64,000 bases of DNA from Globisporangium splendens (GCA_006386115.1 VFIW01000063.1:186001-250000); one strand, 5' to 3'; positions 51,101-63,600 are shown, counted from the first letter of the stretch. Translations and numbers: made by a program. The notes: generated by a model not told the origin, from the sequence alone.

Positions 51101-54100
51101 CCAAGTCGCAAATGTGCTCACGAAGGCACTGAAGGGAGACGAGACGACGAATTCGGAAGTGGCGTTGCTGACGAAAACCGAGAGAAACGTGAACATTTTG
51201 CTCAACTGGACTGCTCGCTTTGATCGGCATGGTCAGATTGTCGGTGTTGTCGGTATCGGGCAGGATTTAACGGATCGAATCGCTCAAGATCAAGAATATA
51301 CGCGTCTAATCGACACAGCGAATGCCCCGATTTTCGGAGTCGATTCAAATCTGTGTGTGAACATTTGGAACAAGAAGGCGGCTCAGATCACGCAGTACTC
51401 AACAGCCGAGGTGATGGGCGAGAACTTGGTTGAGACCTTCATCTCTCCAGAATTCCGTCCGATTGTCGCCGAAGTCTTCTCGAAGGCTCTGAATGGTATT
51501 GAAACCGCAAACTTTGAGTTCCCGCTGATTACGCGTCCTGGTACCAAGATCGAGATTTTGCTGAATGCCACGCCTCGCAATGATTTGCACGGGAACATCG
51601 TCGGTGTGGTCGGCATTGGCCAAGATATCACCGATCGTATTGCGCAAGAGTACGAGTATTTCCGATTGATCGATACAGCGAATGCACCGATTTTCGGCGT
51701 CGACAACTACGGTTGCATTAACGAATGGAACCAGAAGATTGAGGAGATTACCGGGTATCACAAGTCGTCGGTGACGGGAATGAGCCTCGTCGACACGTTT
51801 ATTGTGCCAGAGTCTCGGTTCCAAGTGAAAAGTTTGTTGAACCGAGCGTTAATCGGTGTGGATGTTGGCGAGATGGAGCTCCCCATGACCACGAAGATGG
51901 GGCGTGCGTTGCTGCTCCTGGTGAACGCTTCGAGTAAGAAAGACATGCACGGCAACATTCGTGGTGTGATTGGCGTCGGACAAGATTACACCGCAAAGAA
52001 GCATATGGAAGCAGCCAAGGTGAACTTTCTGGCTTCGTTCAGTCATGAGCTCAGGTACGATTCATGCTCTGTTTTGGTTACGTTGTGTTTGTTACATGGT
52101 TGACGTTTGCGATTATTTTGTATGCAGAACTCCGCTGAATGGTGTGCTTGGTATGCTTGAGCTCCTTCGCGAGCAAAAGCTTGACAAGGTTCCGGAACGA
52201 TATGTGCACATCGCGTACGTCTCTGGCTCGTTGCTGCTGAACTTGATCAACGATATTCTTGATTTGTCCAAGATCGAGGCTGGGCACATGGAGATTTCTT
52301 CGGATCCGTTCAAGATGGAAGATCTCCTGGACTACTCTATTGAGATCTTCAAATTCAAGGCTCGTGAGAAAAACATCAAGCTGTCGATGCACTGCTCGCC
52401 GAGTGTCCCTAAAGTCGTCGTTGGGGATGTCGTTCGCATGCGTCAGATTCTTCTCAATCTTTTATCGAATGCCATCAAATTCACTCTGGAGGGCTCCATT
52501 ACTGTCAACTGCAGTGTTGTACCAGCACCAGATATTCCGAAGACGCACATCAAGCTGCTGTTCCAGGTGACAGACACTGGCATCGGTATGGATGAAGAAG
52601 AGAAGTCGCGACTGTTTTCACTGTTCACAAAGTTGGAGCGCACACGAAAGAATAACCCGACCGGTTCCGGATTGGGCTTGGCTATCTGCAAGCAACTGGT
52701 GGAGCTAATGGACGGATCGATTGATGTAGACAGTGAGCTCGGAGAAGGGTCGGAGTTTTTCTTCACGGTGATTTTGCGTCGTCTGGAAGAGGACTTGCTT
52801 GGCGAACCACAGAAGTACCCAAGCATCCTTCTCTTGGACAATGGAGCGGATACGAACAACGATGCTATCCCCAAGCATGCGCGCATCTTGGTCGTCGAAG
52901 ATAATGAATTCAACTGGGAGGTCGTGAAGTCTTTTTGCACGGACGACAACCATTTACTGCAATGGGAAACCAACGGGCGTGATGCTTTCCACGCGTACAA
53001 GGAGCACCACGAGTCGTATGACTTGGTGCTGATGGATTGCGAAATGCCAATTATGAACGGGTACACGTCGACGCAAAAGATTCGTCAATTCGAGAAAGAA
53101 ATGAAGATTCCTCGGATTCCGATTGTTGGGCTCACAGCGTATGCCATGAGCGGCGACCGGAAAAAATGCCTCGACGCAGGTATGGACGAGTTCATGGTCA
53201 AGCCAATTTCCAAGTCCACTTTATTGCAGGCGATTCGCCAATGGATGCATGTCCGATATGTTGGTCTCTTGAATCGCGAACCAAGTGTGTTCTCGGACGA
53301 TGGTGGTGAAACAAGTGCTGCGAATTTGGTTCCGGCATCTACCCATAGTGAAGCGCTTGACTTGACCCGTGCCATCGCCGATTTGGCGCTCGAAGACCCC
53401 ATGATGATCAGTCACAACGGCGGTGGCTTGCATATCGCGAACACGGACGCCATTGTGTACTCTCTGACGACGTTGAGTGAAGGCCAGAGCATCCAGTCGA
53501 GTATCTCGGACACGATCAACAACACCCTGGAGGCGGTAGACCTTGCTGCCGATGCGTCAGGTAGAACCTCGTTTTCCAACGGAAACAACTCTTTGTACTT
53601 GGATGCGGTCAGTGAGCTAAATTCTATTGCTGCACTTGCGGGACGCGATGTGTTAGGGACCTCGCCATATACAGAGAGCACCGTGTCGGGGCGCAAGTCA
53701 TCCTATACGCAAGACTACGAAGACCGAAGCGACCGCCTTACCAGTCGCACGGAGAGCAACAACCAAGATGAGATTGACTCCGCGAACGTCGTGAACTGCA
53801 GTCCAAGTTCGTTGGCATCCACGGCTGTTCCTGAAGACATTGCGATCCCAGATGGCGATCCAGTGGATTACGCTTTGGGCGTGGAGCAGTGCGGTGGCAA
53901 CGAGACCTTGTTTTTCAGTTTGCTCGAGAAATACGCCACCGTGTGTGAAGCCTACATGAAACGAATCGACACGGCGTATGTGAACAAAGACTACGTGGTG
54001 TTGCGACGCGAGAGCCACTCGCTCAAGGGCTCGTCTGCCTACGTTGCTGCGATGCGGGTCTCGAAGTCGGCCTTCCGCGTGCAACTCGCGACAGAGCGTG

Positions 54101-54309
54101 TGATGGACAAGGAGTTCCCTGCCGCGGACGAATTGAGCACCCTGGCCAGCTCGTTTGAGTTGCTGAAGAAAGAAAACCGCCTCGTGCTCGGGTACCTGCG
54201 CCGCAATTTTTCCTTCCACGGAAACGGAAATGGTCGGAACCAACCGCGGACGCGAAACAACGCCAACAGCAACTCGCGAGACGACCAGAACGCATGCGTG
54301 GTGATGTAG
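48150..54309 (+). CDS. 10-PAS hybrid histidine kinase with REC, HPt and CaaX box
   Basis: Two exons, 48150-52054 and 52128-54309, give 2028 aa. The ATG at 48150 (MQNRTTRKS) is the first in frame. A Ser/Ala/Thr-rich N-terminus precedes ten PAS domains from residue about 92 to 1280, most starting ANAPIFGVD. Then come HisKA (SFSHELRTPLNG near 1298, split by the only intron), HATPase_c (NLLSNAIKFT, DTGIGM, GSGLGL), a receiver with Asp near 1604 (LMDCEMPIMNGY, GLTAYAMSG, VKPIS) and HPt with His near 1932 (SHSLKGSS). The end is CVVM, a farnesyl-type CaaX box. No membrane helix or LOV cysteine motif is visible. The protein holds a full phosphorelay and is a paralogue of the giant kinase at 8196-22994. 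The signal sensed is unknown. Confidence 0.93.
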
Positions 54310-54526
54310 TTCTAAAGTAGAAAGTAGTATAAACCACGCACGCCACCCCCAAGCCCAAACCCAAGTTTAACTTATCCGTGTATGTATATCAACGTCAAGC
54401 TAGACCGAATTTGACAACGTAGCAGTAGTAAGCGATCGGCATCTTTTCTCCTTTTCTTTTCTTTTCCATCTGCGCACATAATGGAAACTTCTTCACATTC
54501 CCTTTGCCTTGTTTGCATCATTGAGG
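54310..54526. other. Short convergent intergenic gap
   Basis: The 10-PAS kinase (plus) and the STE7-like kinase (minus) converge with about 217 bp between stops. A pyrimidine run lies near 54445-54468. No gene is seen. Confidence 0.4.
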
Positions 54527-57124
54527 CTACTTGGTCTGGTGCTTCTGGTCGTCAAAGTATGTCTCTTGGATCTCCTGCAGCAGATCGTTCATCGCGACCT
54601 GGAACTTGGCGTACACGGCGCGGCGATTCGCGCCAATCTGGTCGGCAAAGCGCGCGAGTTTCCTGTCAAAAACACGAGAATGACAGTGAGCTTCACGCAT
54701 TGCTGTATGCACCTAAATGAAAAAAAAAGGCATGCAAAACGTACGCTTTTTGCATCGTGGGGAGGTTTTGGATCCACGTGATGATGTCGTCGAGCGTGTA
54801 CCCATTCTCGGTGATGAGCTCCTTGGCGTCCTTCATACAGTACTCGGTGACCTTGAGAACGATATCGTCCACCTCGAGCTGTTCCTTGGATTCGTCGTCG
54901 CTGCCGGCGTCCTTGGCACCCCACTCGACCGCGTCGTCGTCGGGACTCGCAGCAGGAGAAGGCGACGCGCTCTGGCGAGCGCAGTGCTGCACGAAGTCGT
55001 GGTTGAGCAGCTGCTTGACACTCCAGCGCTCGCTCTGGTCCTTCAGGCACTTGTCGAGGAAATCGCGAAACAGGTCCGAGAATTCGCCTTCCGGGAGTCG
55101 TGGCGGCTGTTTTATCGTACAAGACACAGGAGCATGAGTCTTTGTTCAACTCATTCTCAAGTACGAATTCCATACCCGTTCATTGCGGATCATGTGCAGC
55201 AGCTCCCAGTAACCTCCTTTCGACGAGTATGGGAATTTGCCCAGTGCACACGTCATGATCGAGAGACCAAAGGACCAGACATCTGACTTGTACGAGTATT
55301 CCTGCCACCATAGCATATACACAAAGTGTCAGATTTCACAAGCATCCGAGAATGAGTCCATACTGGTGACGTTACCTCGCTCGCGATGCGCTCGGGGGAC
55401 ATGTACGTGAGCGTCCCGACAAAGGTCGTGGCCTTAGCCATCGAATTTTCCATCTCGCACACGATCCCAAATTCCGAGATCTTGACGTCGCCAAAGTGGT
55501 TGATTAGCAGGTTGCTCGGCTTGATGTCGCAGTGCAGCTGGTGCGTGCTGTGCAGGAACTGCAGTCCCCTGAGCACACGGTACGAGATGTTGGCGAGCAC
55601 GCTCTCGGACTTGCAGCCGCCTGTGCCGACGATGTCCTGGAGCGAGCCGCCGTCCATGTACTCGACAACGATGGACACGTTGCCCTCGTTCGGGTTCATG
55701 AACGCGTCACAGAGGCACACGATCTCGGGACACGCGACGGTTTTCCGGTCCACGGCATCGTCCGAGAGCGTTGAGAGGTTGTTGTACAGCGCCTTGAGCT
55801 CGGCGATAAGCTGGTGGCGCTTCTCATTCTCAAACACCGGAATCACCTTGACCGCGACCAGGAGCAGCGACGGAACATGCAGCGCCTTGTGCACGACGCC
55901 GCTAGCACCACGGCCGAGCACACCGAGCTTCACCAGGTGTTTCTTGGCGTTCGACGGCTGCTGTCCAGGCGTGCGGTCTGGGGACCGCGTGATCCCACTC
56001 TGCTTGATCTGGAATCCAACAGCATCAAACGTGCCGGAAGCTGACAGGTCGTAGGATTTATCGACCCGCTCCATGGATTGTTGCAGATCCAATTGGAAAT
56101 TGGTCCCCAGTCCAGCCACAAAATTGCGGTTGATGCCTTTCTTCCCAGTCGAAGATGCATAGGTCGGGGATGACGTGGACATTGGACACAGCGTAGGGCT
56201 CCTGGCTGCGTGCTGCTGCTGTTGATGTACCCCATCACACGCATTCTCATCATACGCAACTGATACTTCGGCGATCTCCAACTTGATCTTGGACCGCGTG
56301 CTCGGCTTCTTCTCGGGCTTTCTGGCTTTGGCCTCGCCTGCTTTCGCGTCCGCATCGTTGGTCTTGAGCGATCGGATGCGTCGGATCTCGTTTGCAAGCG
56401 ATTGCACGCTTCGCACTTTGTGGAGCGACGTATCGCTCTGCTTGCTCTCTGCGCGACCGAATTTGCTGCTGCTTTCGCTGTGCTTATCTGGCGGCGGAGG
56501 CACTTTCTTCGTCGGGCGGTCGCCACTGGAGCCAATAGCTTTGGATCCTGTCCCCGAGATCGATGCGGCTGTAGTGGATGGGGACGACGAGCTTGCTGGG
56601 GTGCGTGACTTCTCGAGGATCTTTGGCCGAACCTCGGGTTGCTTGAGCTTGGATTCCTTCAAGACCGCACTTCCGCCGCTCGAAGGGCGAGGCGCCTTCA
56701 GGTCCACGGCATCGTCAGTGTGCGAAGTACTGAGCAAGCATTGACAACCATTAGTATATAGCGTCACCATGTGGCAACTTTGTCCTCGAAGTATCAATCT
56801 GCCGTCAGGGTGATCTTACGTTCGTTTTTCATCTTTGGGACCGGCAGTCCTTGTTGGAAGCTGAGCACAACAAATAGCACAAAACACACAAACGCGGGTG
56901 TCAATAACTCCTCCATGCGGCTAGACCCTTCGCTGTTGTGCATTTCAGTGCATTGAAGGCGTAGCGTACCTTTGAGTCTGAGGGCTCGCGCAACTTGGAC
57001 ACGCCAGCCTAGAGATCGTGAGGATCAGGATCAAGGTCAGATTTGAGCGAGTGACATCGAACGAGCAAGACAAAAAGGCGATGCATACCTGAGGCTTCGC
57101 TTCGTCGTCGTGCACGGCCTTCAT
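54527..57124 (-). CDS. STE7/MAPKK-like protein kinase with altered DFG motif
   Basis: Seven exons, 57124-57089, 57008-56970, 56860-56820, 56729-55376, 55301-55176, 55106-54745 and 54662-54527, give 697 aa. A Ser/Pro/Lys-rich N-terminus of 300 residues precedes the kinase domain: glycine loop LGRGASGVV near 310, VAVKVIP lysine, VVEYMDGGSLQDIV, LHSTHQLHCDIKPSNLLI near 437, KISEFGIV near 458, GTLTYMSPERIA, then SDVWSFGLSIM. Order and substrate-site spacing resemble MAP kinase kinases. Two catalytic signatures deviate: HRD reads HCD and DFG reads EFG, so the metal-binding Asp is replaced by Glu. The activity is uncertain and a pseudokinase is possible. A C-terminal extension of about 120 residues (KELITENGYTLDDIITWIQN) is not recognised. 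Confidence 0.85.
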
Positions 57125-57881
57125 GAAGCCGCAGATGGTGGACAGATGGAGAGAACAGCACTGCGCCACAGACAAATCCACGATAGGTTTCGTCCAATAT
57201 GTGTCCTTTCAAGAAAGTCCAGCACAACTCTTCCACTTTTTCACCAATCAGGATAGATATGCAGCTTTTTTAGAAGACTGCAATGACGGGGTTGGCTGAA
57301 ACTCAAATTGGACGCGAAACGACGTGGCCATAATGCTCGAAAGGAGACAATCAAAGCGAACCATCTTCAACCGTGAGGCTTCTGGCGAGTGTCTGTGGCA
57401 ACCTGGCGTTGTTGCGTACCTAGGAGGCAGCAGCGTGGATGTGCACGAGTTTTCTCAGCAGTACCGAGTCCTCCAAGTTAAATCATGTACCTGCATTCGA
57501 GTCGATCAGCTTGAAAACGGGGTTCATGCGAGCCAGTTGACTTTTATCATGCAGGGGTCAGCGATATTTGTGACGCAAGCATAGTGCTGGGGGATGGGGT
57601 CGCACGCATACGTAACACGTCCGCTATGCCGAGCGCAAAGTGATTCTCCAGTTGAGGGTCTCCATCGTGTGCACACTGACCTCGATTTTGAGTCTCAGAG
57701 ACCATTCTAAATTTTAATATTTAGACGACTCTGTATTCTATTAAAACCGATTTTGGTTGTGCATGGTATCAAGTGTCAGGATTGTCGTGGCATGCACTTT
57801 GGTATCGAGTACCAAGTATCTGATGTTGTGCCAGAAAGTATCGGTGTCCCAGCACACTGCTTCCCATCCCAAACACTCAAC
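57125..57881. promoter_or_regulatory. Divergent upstream region of the kinase and ACBP-PRELI genes
   Basis: About 760 bp between two head-to-head start codons. A/T-rich near 57700-57750. A plus ORF at 57324-57584 shows no domain motif and is not called. Confidence 0.45.
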
Positions 57882-60311
57882 ATGGCGGAGCGGCGACGCG
57901 AGGAAGAGAGCTCTCTGCGCGGCTACGAGCACGAGTTCGCGCGCGCGGCCGAGCAGCTCAAGGTGGAGGCCGCGGGCGGGCGCGTGTTCGTGAGCGACCC
58001 GCAGAAGATCAAGCTCTACGCGCTCTACAAGCAGGCCACCGAGGGCGACTGCACCAAGCCGCAGCCGAGTACGTCACATGATGCTTATGCGTATGGCTTC
58101 AGACTGCTCTTACTTATCGTTTATGATGCCGTTGCGTGCGCTACGCGGTTGTACGCTGTAAATGTGTACGCAATACAGGCGCCTTCCAGCCAGTGGTACG
58201 TGATTAAACGATACAATTTGACGTATTTGCATTCGCGAATTCCTGGTATAATTTCTAATCATCGACGCATGTGTGTGTGTGTGTGTGTGGATATTGCGGA
58301 ACGCAGGAACGCACTAAATGGTACGCTTAGTGCCTGCAAGTCCTTGAGTGCGTATTGGCAATAGTCTAGATTATTTACATGTGCATGTGCTTTGTCTGGT
58401 TTGTGTTCGTCGTGATAGGAACGGATGGCGAAGCGTGCAGGGAATGGAAGCCGTGGTCGCCAAACGACGCTACGTGCTGCTAGTGATGGAGCTGGTACCA
58501 AGTTTCAAGATGCCGGTTGAGGAGGAAGAGCAGCAGCAACCAATTGAGGAAGAAGACGAGGAGGAAGAACAGCCTGCCAAAGCAGTTGAGACCGACGAGG
58601 ACGCGGATGTTGTTCCAGTTGCGGCTCCAGTCGTGGCAGAGCAGCAGCCACCACGCGCTCAAGTCGTACGAGCGCCGCTGGCGCGCCAGCCATCCCAACT
58701 GCGACCACAACCACGGTCAATGCATCGCCGTGTCCCTCCATTGGTGCCGCGTGAGCGCAAGCAGCCGATCGCGGCATCCTCGTATGTGGCGATTTGCGCG
58801 CAGCTCGTGCTTTTCATTGCGCTCGGTACGGGATTTCTGTGTGTGGCCACGCGGATCGTGCTGCCGTTCTGCCATGAACAGATCGCGCAGCAATTCGGTG
58901 CGAACACATCAAAAGCGATTATCAAATCGATGGCGCCTGTATTGTGGTTTGCGCTCGGGTATCTGCTAGTCGCGTCCTTGCGCTCCAAGGTGCGCTTCAT
59001 ATTGGACTAGTGTTCTGTTTACGATGAATACCTGATAAACGTGTTGTGCTTTATGCATGTAGACTTTTTCGTGGCGTCTCTTGTCGGGGGAGTTTGTGTG
59101 GCTGCGTCTTGCTCCGCCACGACGCGCGGCTCGTCCTGCGAGACGACAACGGCGAGTACGACGTGCGCGACACTGGGAAGCTGAGCCTCAGCTATCTCCG
59201 ACGGAGAAGCTACTGGAAACATTCGGCATCCAAGTTGTAGACGAACCAACCAGCAATGACGATTCACTGGTGACGCCGCGTTTGGAATTGGTGCTACCTG
59301 AAAACCCAGACGCCATGGGCTTTGGCGACTCCGTGACCGAGTTTCGATTCCCATTGGAGCAGGTTTGTCCCCATCTCTCTGTCATTTGTTAAAGTCAAAT
59401 GCTATGTGTGTCTAACACGCATGCGGCCATTATGTTGCGATGCTTGCTCTGATGTAGACTGTGGACGTGTACTACCGCAAATTCAAGGAACCGCTCCCGG
59501 ATCTGGAGAGTCCAAGCAAGCAGCTGGTCGCGATCGAGTTGCTCGACGAGCACCACTTTGATGAATACGACGCAGTGTTTCGACGCCGCAAGCTGCAATT
59601 CCGGTATGGGCTTGGGAGATTTTGTTCTTACGATAAACACAACGCTCGCTAACTTCATGCTGACCATTATTTGTTCCTTCTGCCTTTGCAGCAACAATGT
59701 TCCCTACCTGATCAAACGCCAGTTTGCAAACAGCGAGTTTATTGAGTACATTGAAGACTCGCTCCTCGACAAGCGCAATCGAGTAAGCCGGAGAACACTT
59801 TTTTAGATCTAGGTGTGGACTTATCGCTGCTGGGAATAACGTTGTGTGTGTGTTTGCTGTTAGATGTTCTACGTCTACACGAGGAACGAGACGTTCCAGT
59901 CGGTTGGCGTCATCGAAGACTTCTCGGTGTACCGAGTTGCGCCGGAGAACGCGGGATGGTAAATAACAAAACCTTGATGTTTTTGCGCTCTTATGGACTT
60001 GAGACTCACGACATTATGACTGCTTTGTGGTCCTTTTCCAATAGGACGCAACTTACGCAAGGTGCGCGACTTCACCTTGCGAGCTCATCCATTGGCTTTC
60101 TACGCTCCAAGGTATGATTTCACTGTCACTCATCCACGTTCTAATCTAAACAAAGGAGCTGAAACTCATTTGTGACTGGTTTTGTTTGCGAATCATACAG
60201 ATTGAGTCCCTTGTGGCGAGCACGTACGCGAAGGAAGTGCCTTTGACTCGCGCGTATCACGAGGAGCGTCTGTGCGAAGAGTTCAGCAACCCAGCAGGAG
60301 CAGAAGAGTGA
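57882..60311 (+). CDS. Acyl-CoA-binding protein with two membrane spans, apparently fused to a PRELI lipid-transfer domain
   Basis: Ten exons give 532 aa: 57882-58068, 58179-58195, 58307-58320, 58419-58989, 59063-59362, 59458-59603, 59692-59782, 59864-59958, 60045-60111 and 60201-60311. Residues 1-100 are ACBP (KIKLYALYKQATEGDC, then SAFQPVERTKW, then WRSVQGMEAVVAKRRYVLLV). The ACBP core requires exons of only 17 and 14 nt. An acidic Glu/Gln-rich linker leads to two hydrophobic segments (AQLVLFIALGTGFLCVATRI and MAPVLWFALGYLLVASL). If the donor at 58990 is used, the frame runs on for 100 codons into a PRELI/MSF1-like domain (VAIELLDEHHFDEYDAV, VPYLIKRQF, YVYTRNETFQSVGVIEDFS). ACBPs carry acyl-CoA and PRELI proteins shuttle phosphatidic acid or phosphatidylserine. 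Alternative: two genes, with ACBP ending at 59010 and PRELI starting at 59315. Confidence 0.7.
58270..58289. repeat. (GT)n microsatellite in an ACBP intron
   Basis: A run of about nine GT dinucleotides lies just upstream of the 14-nt micro-exon. Its pyrimidine-poor nature makes the following acceptor unusual. Confidence 0.8.
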
Positions 60312-60620
60312 GAGTGATCGGGAAATATCAGAGAGCTTTCTGGTATCTTCACGACAAAGGACACAACAATCACAGTCTTCAAATCGAAACAGGTTTTAAC
60401 AACGAGTCAAGACCACGCAGGTGAAGTTGTCTGTGATGCGATCAGTGCGTTTTTGTTATAATTTGGTGCGGCAGGAGAGCAGTTTCGTCATTTGCAGAGG
60501 GGCACGACGACTCCTTCCAGGTTCGTTCATGATCTCTGTAGGCGTCTCATCAGTTTGACTTCCGGCAGCGACAGAGAAAGCAGGAGACTAGAAGATCGGT
60601 CGCCTGACCCTGCATGCGCC
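60312..60620. other. Intergenic region upstream of the armadillo gene
   Basis: About 310 bp between two plus-strand genes. The frame is open upstream of the chosen ATG from 60492 without a standard start, so this is taken as leader and promoter. No motif could be assigned. Confidence 0.4.
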
Positions 60621-63600
60621 ATGTCGAAGGTGCTGGAGCAGCTAGTCGCGAGAGGCCGGCGCGAACGGAAGCCGACCGAGCAGCGCGACGTCGCGTTCAG
60701 TCTCGCGGAGATCTCCACGAATGCCGATCTGCATGAGAAAATGGTGGCGAAGGGCGTCGTGAAGGCGCTGCTCACGCTGATCGCCAAGTCAAGCGATTCG
60801 GATGCGTTGCGGCTGTCGTGTCTCTGCTTTGCGAATGTGGCCTCGAGTCCTGGCGCGCGCATTAAGATAGTCGAGGACGGGGCGCTCCCGCCACTCGTTG
60901 AGTTCCTGAAGGAACCGGAGAACGATATGATCGCAAAGCAGTACTTGGCCATGACGATCGGTAACCTCGCGGCGGAGCCCGAGAACCACGAAGAGATCGT
61001 GAAACTCGCGACGATTGAAGCGCTCGTGAAGCTTCTCGACCCTGAAATGGTTCACTCCGGCGTGTACTGTGCGTTTGCGCTCGCAAACCTCTCGGTGAAC
61101 AACGAATACCGACCGCTGATCGTCGACGAAGGCGCGATCCCGCGGTTGATCGCACTGGCGTGCTGCGGTGAGGTCAGTGCGCAGCGGCAATCGCTCGCGT
61201 GTCTTCGCGGTATCTGTATCAGTCCCGAGAATCGGATCAACGTCGTGAAAGAAGGCATCTTAGATTCGATCGTGCTGATGGCGCGCTGCGACGACAGTGA
61301 CATTCAGCGGGAAGTCGCTGCTGCGTTCTGCACATTGTCGGCGACGCCCGAAAACAAAGTCGAGATCTCGGATCGTGCGCTGCTCACGATCATCTCCATG
61401 TCGCTTTCAGGAGATTCTGCCGTGGAGGAGTACGCGTGCAGCACGATCGCCAACTTGATGGAGCTCCACGAACTGCATGATAAATTGCTGCGTGAGAACG
61501 GCTTAGCGTCGATTATGGCTCGCAGTCGCAAAAGATCTCAACACGAGGGCTGAAGCGTGCCGTGCCATTGCCAACTTGACTGCAAACGAAGAGGTTCAAC
61601 CGGCATTGATGAAGGAGGGCGTGCTTCAACCGCTCGCTAACGCACTCATGCTGGAGCATCACGTGTGTCAGCGGTATGCTGCACTCGCACTGGCGAATTT
61701 GTCCACAACGGCTGCGTACCAAGTCCAGGTCGTGAGTTTGGGCACGATTGGCCCGCTGATCAAGCTCGCACAGGCGTTTGACCGAGAGCTGGAAGCGCGT
61801 CGATACGCCATGCTTGCGATTGCGAACCTCGCCGCGATGAAGGCCAACCACCCGGCGCTTTTGGAAGCCGGGTGTCTGCTCTCGCTGTTTTCGCTCGCGA
61901 GTACGGCAGATGCGTTGAGTCAGTACTACGTCGCGTTCGCGCTCGCCAACTTTGCGTCAAACGTGAACAACCACGCGCGAATGGTGGAGGAAGGAGGACT
62001 GCAGCCGATCATCACGCTCGCGTCGTCTGAAGACACCGATGTGCATCATCAAGCTGTTGCTGGGTTGCGCGGACTTGCCGTGAACGAAGGGAACAAGATC
62101 AAGATCCTGCAAGAAGGTGGACTGGAGCCATTAATTCTTCTGCTGCAGTCGGACGATATTGAGATCCTGCGTGAAGTGTGTGCCGCGCTGTGCAACCTGT
62201 CGCTGAGCGAAGACAACAAGGTCGTGATCGTGCTCAATGGCGGCCTCGCGCCATTGATCTCGCTCGTGCACTCGGGTGACAACGAAGTCGCGCACCAGGC
62301 ATGTGGCGTGCTCGCCAACCTCGCCGAAGTTGTCGAGAACCAAGGTCGCATGGTCAAGGACGGCGTGCTGCAGCACATCGAGTTTGTGCTCCGGTCGAAG
62401 AGCGTCGACGTGCAGCGCGAGGCACTTCGCGCGATCGCCAACATGTCGGCCGAGTATGCATACACGTCGGAGATCGTGTCTGGTGGCGGATTGACGCCTC
62501 TCATGACGGCACTGAGCTCTCCGGACTTCTTGAGCCAACGCTACGCGGCCATGGGGATTGCGAATTTGTCGACGAACGCCGACAACATCACCAAGATCAT
62601 CCAGGACGGCATCGTCCCGATCCTCGTCGCGCTCGGGAAGAATCTCAACGGAGACTTGGACACACAGCGGTATGCGATCTACACGCTGACCAATATGGGC
62701 AGCGTCCGCGCCACGCAGGCCCAGCTCATCGATGCGAGCGTACTGCCGCTGTTCACCGAACTGATTCGTCATGCTGATATGACGCTGCGCAATGCTGCAG
62801 CGTTTGGTGTCGCGAACTTTGCAGCCTTCTCCGAGAACCACATGCCGATCATGGAGACCGACGCGTTGTGTCTCGAGTCGCTGCTGCACATGGTGAGCTC
62901 GCAGGACCACAAGTGCCAGTACCGCGCCGTGAGTGCGCTCCGTGGTCTCTGCGTGAATGAGGTCGCGCGTAAGGAGATTGTGCGCTGCGGCGGGCTGCCT
63001 GCGCTCCTGAAGCTCACCAAGTCTGAAGACATGGACGTGCAGCAGGAAGTGCTCGCGTGCCTGTGCAATCTCTCGTTGAGCGGATGCATCGGCGCACACC
63101 CGGATGTGTTCATCGAGACGTGCGATATGAGCTCCTTAGTCTCGTTCCTCTGCTCGGCAGATGCAACTTATCGCCTTTTTGGTGCTGTGACGTTGGGAAA
63201 CATCGCGTCCAAAGTCGAGCACCAGGATGCACTCGTGGGTGCCGGAGCCGTCACGCCGCTGGTCGAGATTGCCAACAGTGTTGACCTGGAGACCCATCGG
63301 TGCATCGCGTTCGCATTGTGCAACCTCGCGGCGAATCCAGAGCGCAGGCAGCTCGTCGAAGAGCTCGGCGGGATCGTCCCGATCATCCAGTTGGCGTGCT
63401 CGGACAATGTCGACGACCAGAAGACGGCGATCGCGGCTTTACGAGGGATCTCGAATCGCCCTGAGAGTCGACTTCGCATTGTCAGTGAAGGCGGCATGGA
63501 GCCGCTGCTTCTCGGAGCGCGCTCCACGGATGCAGGACTGCAGGACTGCAGCGCGAAGTCGCGATGACGACCTATAATTTGTCTCTGGCCGAGCGCAACA

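Noticed and set aside
57324..57584. Plus ORF of 86 codons in the kinase/ACBP gap
   Set aside because: No motif and not linked in phase to any neighbour.
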